Of a stretch of DNA of 64,000 nt, positions 36,963 through 44,934 are shown piece after piece. Positions within the stretch are counted from its first letter, which is position 1. Each line of letters begins with the position of its first letter. Source of the DNA: Thermosporothrix hazakensis (GTDB lineage Bacteria; Chloroflexota; Ktedonobacteria; Ktedonobacterales; Ktedonobacteraceae); the NCBI RefSeq assembly GCF_003253565.1, contig NZ_QKUF01000005.1:62001-126000 (forward strand). Direction: 5' to 3'. Below the pieces are notes generated by a model. The model searched no databases. It was not told the DNA's origin and was given only the letters and a program-made list of their open reading frames with translations. A program made the position numbers and the translations under genes.

Positions 36963-37058
36963 CTAAAATTTCTCCGGTGCAAGCAAAGCGACAAAAAGAT
37001 ACACCCCGAGCACCAGGGCAACAATACCAACCAGAACGTATTCAACGGGAGTATTCAT
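36963..37058 (-). CDS. kdpF: KdpF small membrane subunit
   Basis: A 31-residue single-helix peptide: MNTPVEYVLVGIVALVLGV then a short ALLAPEKF end. AGGAGG at 37070-37075 precedes ATG 37058. The length, the single helix and the C-terminal P-E-K-F match KdpF, which stabilises the KdpABC complex. It lies directly before kdpA. Confidence 0.9.
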   Translation of the reverse strand: MNTPVEYVLVGIVALVLGVYLFVALLAPEKF

Positions 37059-37073
37059 TCTCTGGTAGTCCTC

Positions 37074-37157
37074 CTACAAGCGGTCACATGCATAGGTAAA
37101 TGCAACACAGAGTAGAAAAAACACAACAGTCGCAAGAACAACGAGCAGATCCAGCAT
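37074..37157 (-). CDS. Kdp-linked 27-residue membrane microprotein
   Basis: ATG 37157 with GAGGAGG 8-9 nt upstream, stop TAG at 37074-37076. The peptide is MLDLLVVLATVVFFLLCVAF followed by TYACDRL: one membrane helix with a Cys and a C-terminal C-D-R-L. It starts 2 nt after the stop of the receiver gene, and kdpF starts 15 nt after its own stop, so all three are one transcript. I recall similar unannotated peptides before kdpF in other phyla, but cannot verify this here. A role as an extra Kdp subunit is inferred from position. Confidence 0.75.
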   Translation of the reverse strand: MLDLLVVLATVVFFLLCVAFTYACDRL

Positions 37158-37159
37158 TC

Positions 37160-37600
37160 TCACGCCTCCTCATCTGCACGGCAAGGGATTGAATTTGAAG
37201 TATAATGACGATCAGATGCGGCCTCAGCAGCCAGCCGGAGTAACGCATCCATCACGAACGGCTTGGGCAAGTAGGCAAGGGGGCGAAATTCCGCCAGGCG
37301 TCGTGGACTGACGCGAACCGCTGAGAGCACGACCACTGGAAGCTTACCCGCATGGTTTCCCTCTGGCAGCGGTTGAAGCACTCGCTCCTGTAAGGCACAT
37401 CGCAGCACATCCCAGCCCGTTTGATCTGGCAGGTTGATATCCAGAATAATCAGATCAAACGTCTGTGTCCGCAGGCAATGCAACGCCTGTTCCACGTCAG
37501 TGGCGCTCGTAGTCAGATGCCCACGAGCCCGCAGGTTCCGCATAATGAGCTGACAGAGCATTGCATCATCTTCAACCAGTAGCAGACGTGCCCCTTGCAT
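37160..37600 (-). CDS. Stand-alone response-regulator receiver protein heading the kdp operon
   Basis: A 146-residue protein from ATG 37600 (MQGARLLLVEDD), with AAAGGGG 5 nt upstream; a GTG at 37606 abuts that site. The receiver domain has the acidic pair ED-D at 10-12, phospho-acceptor Asp54 in IILDINLP, and Lys in YLPKPF. There is no DNA-binding or output domain; the last 20 residues are short and polar. As first gene of the kdp operon it could accept phosphate from the separate KdpD kinase or act as a phosphate sink. That is inference. Confidence 0.85.
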   Translation of the reverse strand: MQGARLLLVEDDAMLCQLIMRNLRARGHLTTSATDVEQALHCLRTQTFDLIILDINLPDQTGWDVLRCALQERVLQPLPEGNHAGKLPVVVLSAVRVSPRRLAEFRPLAYLPKPFVMDALLRLAAEAASDRHYTSNSIPCRADEEA

Positions 37601-37657
37601 ACTCACCCCTTTCTAGCGCTTCATACTCCGAAAGAACTTCCGAAAGCCACATCAGAA

Positions 37658-37841
37658 ACTATACCCCCTGTTCGCTCAAGGTGGTATAAAAAGAGTAAAG
37701 AGGATTCTCAAAATTTGCTCAAGATTTCTATGGAGAGGACCGAAAGCATTTGATCTTTCTCAATTGGACTCGTTCTTATCATGGAAGAGGATTCTCAAGT
37801 TGTACTCAAGAAAAACAGTAGAATCCTTAAAATTTTCTCAG
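37658..37841. promoter_or_regulatory. Divergent kdp/transporter control region with 11-bp-phased CTCAA boxes
   Basis: CTCAA-like boxes on the plus strand start at 37675, 37707, 37718, 37759, 37794, 37805, 37826 (CTTAA) and 37837 (CTCAG). Three pairs (37707/37718, 37794/37805, 37826/37837) are exactly 11 bp apart, the spacing of OmpR/PhoB-family direct-repeat sites. AGAGGATTCTCAA occurs twice (37699 and 37786). A TATAGT at 37658-37663 (minus) fits the -10 of the kdp operon, with the 37675 box over the -35 position. KdpE is the obvious candidate binder. The whole non-coding stretch is 37601-37983. Confidence 0.65.
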
Positions 37842-37983
37842 AAATTGGCACGAAAAAACCTTACTTGTTCCGTTGGGCTATGCTAAACTATGTAGATACG
37901 TGACCAGAAGCGAACTCATGGTCAGAAGCGAGAAACGTCATAGGCAAAACACAACCATTCTTTTTAAAGGATGACACAACAAC

Positions 37984-40020
37984 ATGGCACAGGAATCTGT
38001 GGCACCAACAACAGCAGACGTAACACATGGAGACGAGCAACACGGCAAACAAAATGCTCTCGGCCCTATTCTTTGTTGGGCCGTCGTCTTTGCCGATATA
38101 GGAACCTCTATTTACTACACCCCGGGTATTCTGTATCACAACGTACAAGGATTGGCAGGCTTCTTTGTCTTTCTGACAATGGCCGTCTTTGTGCTATTGA
38201 CGCTGAAATACACTGAGGTTTCTCACCGCTTTCCGCAGGGCGGTGGTGTCGTAACGGTTGCCGCTCATGCCCTGAACCCCTGGTTTGGCGCATTGGGCGG
38301 TATGTTTATTCTTGTAGACTACTTTTTGACGGCAACAATCAGCTGTCTCTCGGGTGTTATCTACCTGAGCGTCGTTTTTCCGGCCCTACATCCCTGGGCG
38401 GAATGGGTCACTATAGGTGTGCTCATCCTGCTTGGCCTGCTTAACTGGGTCGGTATCAGTGAGAGTGCCAAAGTCAGTTTGATTGGCGCGGCAATTGCAT
38501 TTGTTAGCGATATCGCCATTCTCATCACGGTATTCACACACATCTCATTTGGTGAATTCCTGGCGCTCTTTCCCCGGATGTTCCAGGAATCTCATCTGAC
38601 GTTTCCTGCTTTACTTGTGGGCTTCGGGAATGCCTTCCTTGCGTTCTCGGGATTGGAAAGTATCTCGCAGCTTTCCCCGGTAATGAAATTACCTCGGAAG
38701 AAAACCGCAGGGCTTGCAATGTTCCTGGTGGTGCTAACGATAGGTATAACCAGCCCACTGCTCACGACCCTCTCAACGATGCTGCTCAAAGATGCAGCTC
38801 AGGATCCCGTTCGCAATGAGCAGATCATCTCGCTCCTGGCCGGTCACTGGGGCAATACGATCCTTCAGGCAGAAGTCGCGATCAGTGCAGGTGCCTTGCT
38901 GATCTTCGCCAGTAATACCGCGATTATTGGCGCATACCACGTGTTTATGGCGCTGGCACGGATGGAATTTCTTCCATCTTTCCTGCTCAAGCGCAATAAG
39001 CTACGCAATACACCGCATTTCGCGATCCTGCTGGCGGTCGGTGTCCCTATTGCGGTCCTGATTCTGGTCCAGGGGAATCTGACAATTCTTGGCGATATGT
39101 ACGCCTTCGGTCTCTTAGGCGCCTTTGCCCTGACCTGCCTGGGTCTGGATATCATTCGTGCCAGAGACTGGAAGAAGGCACGGGAAGCGGAGGAAGCAGA
39201 AGAATGGGGAAGATTACTCGGTCCTTCAGAACCATTGACTGGTACAGATGGGCAACGAGAAGTAACAACCACGCACGATTTACAGCTTTCGGGCACTCCA
39301 CAGCCACAGCGCACCGGTGCACTAGCAGCCAATACCCAGGAAGCAGAGGTTATGGCTTCGGAGGCCGAAACCAAAAGCCTGTGGTTTAAGATTGATTACT
39401 TCCTGGGTATACTCACCACTCTTCTGGTAACGATAGCCTGGACTACCAACCTGGTAACCAAGCATCTGGCAACAATTTTCGGCGGCGTTATCACCATCAT
39501 CGGTATGGGAGTAGCGTATCTGGTCTATATTCGCGCCAAGAAGGTAACAGGACGCGTCCCTGTGCCTATCGTCGTCACGCGGATCGAAGGACGCATCCCG
39601 AATTCAGTGCTCGCTATTCTTTTGCCGGATAACGAACACAACAAGGCGGTTATTCGCGCGGCTATCACCAACGCGGATCAGGAGAAGCCAATTATGTTTG
39701 TCTATCTGAGTAACCGCCAGCCACGCCAGCAAACGCCTCGGATGATGGAAATTGTTGATCCGTATCTGGAAGACACGCAGGCGAAACAGTACTTCGGTCG
39801 CGCCGAAAGCCTCGCACAGCAGGCAAAAGTACCACTGCGCCGCTATGTGTATCTCCAGGGTGGCCCTGAAAGCGTCACACACATCTGGCAAATCGTGAAT
39901 CCGCATGATACGGTCATTGCTGCCTCGGATAACGACTATATCAAAGACATCAATCCTGACCGTATTCGTTACGAGCTTACGCCTTACGGGAAAGTGGCTC
40001 ACCTGCTGAAGACGTGGTAA
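37984..40020 (+). CDS. APC-superfamily transporter, probable K+ uptake (KimA/KUP-like)
   Basis: A 678-residue protein. Residues about 25-395 hold about ten membrane helices, starting with WAVVFADIGTSIYYTPGIL, which resembles the KUP-type GDIGTS motif. A cytoplasmic linker of about 70 residues, two more hydrophobic segments at about 460-520 and a C-terminal soluble domain (VPIVVTRIEGRIPNSVLAILLP... DTVIAASDNDYI) resembling a USP-like fold follow. Position between the two halves of the kdp regulon and the shared CTCAA boxes suggest a constitutive or low-affinity K+ importer controlled with Kdp. Amino-acid transport remains possible. The ribosome site AAGGA is rather far from the ATG. Confidence 0.75.
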   Translation: MAQESVAPTTADVTHGDEQHGKQNALGPILCWAVVFADIGTSIYYTPGILYHNVQGLAGFFVFLTMAVFVLLTLKYTEVSHRFPQGGGVVTVAAHALNPWFGALGGMFILVDYFLTATISCLSGVIYLSVVFPALHPWAEWVTIGVLILLGLLNWVGISESAKVSLIGAAIAFVSDIAILITVFTHISFGEFLALFPRMFQESHLTFPALLVGFGNAFLAFSGLESISQLSPVMKLPRKKTAGLAMFLVVLTIGITSPLLTTLSTMLLKDAAQDPVRNEQIISLLAGHWGNTILQAEVAISAGALLIFASNTAIIGAYHVFMALARMEFLPSFLLKRNKLRNTPHFAILLAVGVPIAVLILVQGNLTILGDMYAFGLLGAFALTCLGLDIIRARDWKKAREAEEAEEWGRLLGPSEPLTGTDGQREVTTTHDLQLSGTPQPQRTGALAANTQEAEVMASEAETKSLWFKIDYFLGILTTLLVTIAWTTNLVTKHLATIFGGVITIIGMGVAYLVYIRAKKVTGRVPVPIVVTRIEGRIPNSVLAILLPDNEHNKAVIRAAITNADQEKPIMFVYLSNRQPRQQTPRMMEIVDPYLEDTQAKQYFGRAESLAQQAKVPLRRYVYLQGGPESVTHIWQIVNPHDTVIAASDNDYIKDINPDRIRYELTPYGKVAHLLKTW

Positions 40021-40029
40021 ACGCTTGCT

Positions 40030-40734
40030 TTATTCTCGCTCTTCGCTACTAAAGCGATAGCCCACGCCTGAAATGGTAAGAATAAAGCGAGGATGAGCGG
40101 GGTCTGGCTCTATTTTGCGACGCAACTGCCCGATATATACGTGCAGATAATGCGCCTCAGAGCCATACCCTGCGCCCCACACCTGCGAAAGCAACATCTG
40201 CCGCGTCATAATCTTCCCTCGATTGTTCACCAACGCCTTTAACAGATCATATTCGGTTGGTGTCAACTTCACATCTTTCCCGTTCACCTGTACAGCCCGC
40301 AGGGCAAAGTCAATCCGGAGCGGCCCGGACTCAAAAACAGGCTCGGTCCCTGCCTGCACCTGTGCCGAATGCCGTAAGGCCACTCGCACCCGCGCCAGCA
40401 CTTCATTGATCCCGAACGGTTTGGAAACATAGTCATCCGCTCCAAGATCAAGCGCCAGCACTTTATCACGCTCGGTATCTTTGACAGATAAGATAATAAT
40501 GGGCAGATTGGATTGTTCGCGCACCCGCTTACATACTTCCAGGCCACTGATCCCCGGCAACCCGAGATCCAGCAGAACCAGATCAGGCCGGTGACGCATG
40601 ATCTCATCCAGTGCCTCTTCACCACTTCCCGTTGTAAAGACCTCGTAGCCATGCGCCGTTAAACTGCGCTGCAATGCCCGCACAATCTCGATCTCATCAT
40701 CAACGACCAGAATACGTGCACCGCTTTTACTCAT
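40030..40734 (-). CDS. kdpE: OmpR-family response regulator KdpE
   Basis: A 234-residue protein. The receiver domain has phospho-acceptor Asp56 in LVLLDLGLPG and Lys in DDYVSKPF. The C-terminal winged helix is complete (KLTPTEYDLLKALVNN, MTRQMLLSQVWG, YIGQLRRKIE, ISGVGYRF). It should activate kdp transcription when phosphorylated. Its ATG overlaps the TAA of the kinase gene by one base, so translation is coupled. Confidence 0.93.
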   Translation of the reverse strand: MSKSGARILVVDDEIEIVRALQRSLTAHGYEVFTTGSGEEALDEIMRHRPDLVLLDLGLPGISGLEVCKRVREQSNLPIIILSVKDTERDKVLALDLGADDYVSKPFGINEVLARVRVALRHSAQVQAGTEPVFESGPLRIDFALRAVQVNGKDVKLTPTEYDLLKALVNNRGKIMTRQMLLSQVWGAGYGSEAHYLHVYIGQLRRKIEPDPAHPRFILTISGVGYRFSSEERE

Positions 40735-42413
40735 TATCCCTCCTGTACTCCCTTTTCTAAGGGTAACGTAAACCGGAAAAGCGCGCCTCCGCCTTCCCGA
40801 TTCTCGGCCCAGATTCGCCCTCCATGTGCCTCAACCAGCCCGCGACAAACCGCCAGACCCAGTCCAGAACCCATAATGCTGGTATTCTTGCGCTTTGTTT
40901 CCAGTACCCGGTAAAACTTATCAAAGATGCGCTCTATATCTGCCGGAGGAATGCCCGGTCCGTAATCGCCAACACTGATCAGGAGGTCTTGACTGCGAGC
41001 CTCAACAGAGACCTCAATTGGTGAGGCGGGTGGCGTATAGCGCACCGCGTTCTCGATCAGGTTGGTAAGCACCTGATCCATCTGCAAGTAGTCAATCTCA
41101 ACCGGGGGCAACTCATCCGGGATCGTCGTTCGAACCTCGCGTCCTCGCAGCATGGGGCTTAAACGCTCCAGCACGTCATAGATCAGCTCATTAACGAGAT
41201 ACCATTCTTTCTCTGGCTTTAACGCGCCTCCCTCAATGCGCGACATATCAAGCAGATTCCCGACCAATCGATTCAAGCGATCTGCTTCCGTCTCAATCGC
41301 TTGCGCAAAACTACGCCGCTCTTCCGGGTTCCATTCCACGTCCTCCTGAAGCAAACTACTGGCAGCCGCTTTAATCGAGGCCAGTGGCGTGCGCAAGTCG
41401 TGCGACACCGAGGAGAGGAGCGCGGTTCGTAAGGCATCCGTTCGGCGCAATAATTCTACCTGCAAGTTCTCCTGTTGTAAACGCGCCCGATCGATGACCG
41501 CTGTCGCCTGATCCAAAAAGGTCCAGAAAAAGGTTTGCTGTGGATCTTTCCGCACATCGCTGATCCGCAAACTGCGTGCCAGCGAAAACCGCCGCGAATC
41601 ATCCTCAACCAGCAGTCGCGCCACGCCTATCACGCGTACCCCCACACGAAGGGGCAACATGCGCACATATAGATTTCGTTGTCGCCCTTCGCGTAGATCA
41701 CGCCGAAACCAGTAGGAAGAGCTTGAATGAGGCCCGTTATCTTCTAAATAGAGATCGACAATCTTTCCTTCGCGCATGGCCGACTCCGCCGTTATCGCCT
41801 CATCAGCGGAGAGCCGCATATGCTCGGCAACATGGCAGGCGTCGGCCCGCAAGGTCAACACCCCACGCTCATCGGGCAACAGAATAGCGCAATCACGCAC
41901 TCCAGCAGACAAGAACACCTGTAGAATAGAGTCTGCCACCACCTGAAGCTGTCGTTCAAGATTCTCTTCATCCAACGTTGCTCGCACCAGATTATAAAGG
42001 GCTCGCGTTTCCCCCTCACGCTTTTTAGCCTCCTCCGCCTGTTGCCGTAGACGAGCAGCCAACTGACCGGTAATCACCGAGATCAACAAGCAGATAAAAA
42101 GCGCTAACCATTCTTCAAACCGATGAATAGTAAAGGTATAGATCGGATCAACGAGCAGATAATCAAACGAGAGAAAGGCAACAATGGTCGCGACCAGCGC
42201 TGCATAGAGCCCGCGGGTTGTTGCCAGAAGGAGTACCGCCAGCAGGTACAGAAAGGTGATATTCGGAATCTTCGGATACAACCCGAACAGGAGGATAATA
42301 CCCGAGAGACACAGCGCACTCACCAGACCAAGCAGCGTATCGATCAAACAGCGCTCTTTTCTTTCACCCCTTCTCGCCCCTAAAAATAATATCTGCTCAA
42401 TAGACTTCTTCAT
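40734..42413 (-). CDS. kdpD: KdpD kinase half: DUF4118 membrane domain, GAF, HisKA and ATPase
   Basis: A 559-residue protein starting at about ATG 42413 (MKKSIEQILF); no strong ribosome site is seen. Residues about 26-120 form the four-helix DUF4118 domain of KdpD (FLYLLAVLLLATTRGLYAAL, FLSFDYLLVDPIYTF). A GAF-like region spans about 150-300. HisKA has phospho-acceptor His338 in SSVSHDLRTPLASIK, and the ATPase has NLIENAVRYTPP, GDYGPGIP and GSGLGLAV. It is KdpD without the N-terminal KdpD/USP sensor, which lies at 31112-32380. It is coupled to kdpE. Confidence 0.92.
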   Translation of the reverse strand: MKKSIEQILFLGARRGERKERCLIDTLLGLVSALCLSGIILLFGLYPKIPNITFLYLLAVLLLATTRGLYAALVATIVAFLSFDYLLVDPIYTFTIHRFEEWLALFICLLISVITGQLAARLRQQAEEAKKREGETRALYNLVRATLDEENLERQLQVVADSILQVFLSAGVRDCAILLPDERGVLTLRADACHVAEHMRLSADEAITAESAMREGKIVDLYLEDNGPHSSSSYWFRRDLREGRQRNLYVRMLPLRVGVRVIGVARLLVEDDSRRFSLARSLRISDVRKDPQQTFFWTFLDQATAVIDRARLQQENLQVELLRRTDALRTALLSSVSHDLRTPLASIKAAASSLLQEDVEWNPEERRSFAQAIETEADRLNRLVGNLLDMSRIEGGALKPEKEWYLVNELIYDVLERLSPMLRGREVRTTIPDELPPVEIDYLQMDQVLTNLIENAVRYTPPASPIEVSVEARSQDLLISVGDYGPGIPPADIERIFDKFYRVLETKRKNTSIMGSGLGLAVCRGLVEAHGGRIWAENREGGGALFRFTLPLEKGVQEG

Positions 42414-42443
42414 CACGTCACCAGCGCAATCACAGTTCTCTCT

Positions 42444-42470
42444 GCCTGTCAATCAGGCAGTTTCACTGCC
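42444..42470. promoter_or_regulatory. Overlapping inverted repeats between kdpD-kinase and lipoprotein genes
   Basis: GCCTG/CAGGC (42444-42448 and 42454-42458) overlaps GGCAGT/ACTGCC (42456-42461 and 42465-42470). They lie 31-57 bp before the kinase start. They may be an operator or alternative hairpins in the kinase mRNA leader. Confidence 0.3.
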
Positions 42471-42526
42471 AAGCATATCACACAACAATGGACAACGAAA
42501 AATCCTTCCTCGCCCCGAGAAAAACA

Positions 42527-42555
42527 CTGACAAGAAGCACGCTCTATGTTATACT
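42527..42555 (+). promoter_or_regulatory. Promoter giving a probably leaderless lipoprotein mRNA
   Basis: CTGACA (42527-42532), a 17-nt spacer and TATACT (42550-42555). The ATG at 42563 begins 8 nt after the -10, where transcription would start. No ribosome site precedes the ATG, consistent with a leaderless mRNA. Confidence 0.55.
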
Positions 42556-42562
42556 CAGACTC

Positions 42563-43891
42563 ATGGGAAAGCCACGCGTTCTTCTTATCTTGCTGCTTCT
42601 GCTGGTCGGATTGTCAGCCTGCGCACCCGGGCACACAGGAACGAACGTCCTTGCGTATCTCCGTGATGGGAAAGTATGGACAGCAGATCCTGACGGGAAT
42701 AACGCCTTTGCGGTGATTTCTCCAAATACGGAGGTCATCGGGTATAGCTGGTCGCCCGATCATCATATATTCGCGTTTCGCAGTCTGGACCCGGAGTTTG
42801 CCAAAACGCCGGCGGCCCGACAGATCGCACGTCATCCGCTTACGGGCCTGGTCGCTGACATGCCTGCACTGGTTCAAACCGTTGGCGTTGACGGAGGCTA
42901 CCCTATAGCCGTAGCGTTCTCCAATCCGCATACGCAATATAGCAATCCAGAATGGAATAAGGCGGGCACACGCCTTGTCTTCCGACGCTCGCAGGTCTCG
43001 GAGTCGGTACCGCTGGAAAGCCGTACCTGGCTGGTCACCCAGAACGATCAGCCCGGCGAAATTGCCGCTCGCTATCTCCCCGGGACATACTCCATACCTT
43101 CACTCTCATACCAGAACAATCTTGTGGCGGCAAACTCCGAACAAGGCTTGTACACAAGTACGCAGGAAGCGACTGATCAGCACTTCTTGACTCGCGAAGT
43201 GCTGCCCGGACACCCACTCCCGGCCTCGCTGGAACGCGTTCTCTGGCAACCCAACAGCAATGATAGCAGCGTCCTGTATGCCATCAAAGCGGGACCACAA
43301 AAAGAGGGCGAACGTTTACAGGTTCAGCTTATCCTGCACACCCTCTCCTCTGGAAAGACCACGACCTTGACAACCTGTACCTGCACACAGTTCGCCTGGG
43401 CACCAGACGGAAAATCCATTCTGTATAGTGATAGCAATGACCTTTTCCTGCTTGATCTTCAGACAAAAGCAACCCTGACCTTGCCCAAAGCAGGCAATAG
43501 CGTGCCCTACTGGTCACCAGATAGCCGCTTCCTCCTGCTCGATGGCGACAACTCCCTGCAAATGGTCGAGCCTGCACAGAAACGGATCACCACCCTCTTG
43601 AGCGCCGAGCATTCCAAGAAGCAGGCATCATCAGTGATATTGTCTTCGCCTGAAGCACTCCTTCAGCCAGTGACAAACAATATCTGGTTCTCCAATAGCC
43701 GTCAGTTTCTCTTTCTTACCCGAGATCGCTTGCTCTGGCAGGGACACCCCTTGCAACAGGGAAACGGATTGTATACTATCACTATTGATACGACAGGCAA
43801 CCCACAGGGTCAACCGGTACAGGCCGCAAGTGGCAACATCCAACAAGCCGGGTGGGCCTATCAGGATGCAAATACATCTTTCCTGTTTTAA
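42563..43891 (+). CDS. Lipoprotein with a WD40/TolB-like beta-propeller
   Basis: A 442-residue protein from ATG 42563 (MGKPRVLLILLLLLVGLSAC); a frame open to 42488 adds 25 residues before the signal. The signal peptide ends in lipobox LSAC, so it is anchored outside the membrane. The rest has repeated propeller strands (KVWTADPDGNNAF, IGYSWSPDHHIFAF, FAWAPDGKSILYSDSND, VPYWSPDSRFLLLDGD), similar to PD40/TolB repeats. The function is unknown; binding or scaffolding is usual. A small acidic protein gene follows 21 nt downstream. Confidence 0.8.
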   Translation: MGKPRVLLILLLLLVGLSACAPGHTGTNVLAYLRDGKVWTADPDGNNAFAVISPNTEVIGYSWSPDHHIFAFRSLDPEFAKTPAARQIARHPLTGLVADMPALVQTVGVDGGYPIAVAFSNPHTQYSNPEWNKAGTRLVFRRSQVSESVPLESRTWLVTQNDQPGEIAARYLPGTYSIPSLSYQNNLVAANSEQGLYTSTQEATDQHFLTREVLPGHPLPASLERVLWQPNSNDSSVLYAIKAGPQKEGERLQVQLILHTLSSGKTTTLTTCTCTQFAWAPDGKSILYSDSNDLFLLDLQTKATLTLPKAGNSVPYWSPDSRFLLLDGDNSLQMVEPAQKRITTLLSAEHSKKQASSVILSSPEALLQPVTNNIWFSNSRQFLFLTRDRLLWQGHPLQQGNGLYTITIDTTGNPQGQPVQAASGNIQQAGWAYQDANTSFLF

Positions 43892-43912
43892 GGAAAAGAA
43901 AGCAGGTGCATA

Positions 43913-44110
43913 GTGGATAAGGACAAAGAACGCTTCAGGATTATTCATTCAGCAGACTTTGAAGACGATGAAGAAGAATACAATGACATGGAGCTTCTTG
44001 AGCGCCTCGAATCGCTCCGAGAAGATATGGAAGAGCTTGGTGTATCCTCATTAGCGGATGTTGAGCGCCGCATTGAAGAGCTTCATCACAAATTGGAGCA
44101 TCACTTCTAG
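43913..44110 (+). CDS. Small acidic coiled-coil protein
   Basis: A 65-residue protein starting at GTG 43913, with AGGTG just upstream. It is very rich in Glu and Asp (ADFEDDEEEYNDMELLERLE). It is predicted to be one long helix or helical hairpin, ending IEELHHKLEHHF. It has no membrane segment or known motif. The 21-nt gap to the lipoprotein gene and the shared terminator suggest one transcript. I do not recognise a family. Confidence 0.65.
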   Translation: MDKDKERFRIIHSADFEDDEEEYNDMELLERLESLREDMEELGVSSLADVERRIEELHHKLEHHF

Positions 44111-44132
44111 TTTGAAACCAACTAACACAAAA

Positions 44133-44162
44133 TGCCTGCCGAACATTTCCATTCGGCAGGCA
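44133..44162. terminator. Bidirectional terminator
   Basis: TGCCTGCCGAA (44133-44143) pairs perfectly with TTCGGCAGGCA (44152-44162). It separates the convergent small acidic protein gene and livF. Confidence 0.85.
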
Positions 44163-44183
44163 CAACGTTTCAGCCAGGGTATA

Positions 44184-44891
44184 TCAAGCACCACCAAGAT
44201 ACGCCTGACGGACAAGGTCATTGGTCAGTAGATTCTTTGCAGTATCACTCAGAACAATCTTGCCTGTCTGTAACACATATCCTCTGTCGGCCAGCTTCAA
44301 TGCCATCGAGGCGTTCTGTTCTACCAGAAAGATCGTCTTTCCCTCTTCCCGAATCCGTAAGATGGTCTCGAATACGGTCTCAACCATCAGTGGAGACAAT
44401 CCCATAGACGGCTCATCCATGCATACCATACTGGGACGGGAAAGCAAGGCACGTGCCATTGCCAGCATCTGCTGTTCACCACCCGACATAGTCCCCGCCA
44501 CCTGCTTCAGGCGCTCCTTGATACGCGGAAAGATTTCGCAGACATGTTCCAGATCACTTTTGAACTCCGCTTTACTTTTCCGCGTATACGCTCCCATTTC
44601 CAGATTTTCCAGCACCGTCATGCGAGAAAACACACGTCGTCCTTCTGGAACCAGCGCCAGACCAGAGCTTACGATTGCATCGGTCGCTTTTCTGGTAATA
44701 TCTCTATCATTAAATATGATAGACCCGCTACGAGCTCGAACCAGCCCAAAAATGGTCTTCATGGTCGTGGTCTTGCCCGCAGCATTTGCCCCTAGCAAAC
44801 AAACGATCTCCCCCTTGTTGACTTCAAGCGAGACGTCCTGTAAGACCTGACTGGGGCCATAGAATGTATTAATATTGCTTAAACGTAACAT
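44184..44891 (-). CDS. livF: Branched-chain amino-acid ABC transporter ATPase LivF
   Basis: A 235-residue ATPase. ATG 44891 is preceded by GAGG; a TTG at 44897 is less likely. Walker A is GANAAGKTT, the signature is MSGGEQQML, Walker B is MVCMDEPSMGLSP, and the switch His is replaced in the usual LivF way by FLVEQN. It is the last gene of the liv operon and pairs with LivG to energise uptake of leucine, isoleucine, valine or related amino acids. Confidence 0.93.
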   Translation of the reverse strand: MLRLSNINTFYGPSQVLQDVSLEVNKGEIVCLLGANAAGKTTTMKTIFGLVRARSGSIIFNDRDITRKATDAIVSSGLALVPEGRRVFSRMTVLENLEMGAYTRKSKAEFKSDLEHVCEIFPRIKERLKQVAGTMSGGEQQMLAMARALLSRPSMVCMDEPSMGLSPLMVETVFETILRIREEGKTIFLVEQNASMALKLADRGYVLQTGKIVLSDTAKNLLTNDLVRQAYLGGA

Positions 44892-44934
44892 GCTCAAACC
44901 TCTTGATCTCTTCGTCGTTCAAGCCCAGGAACAC

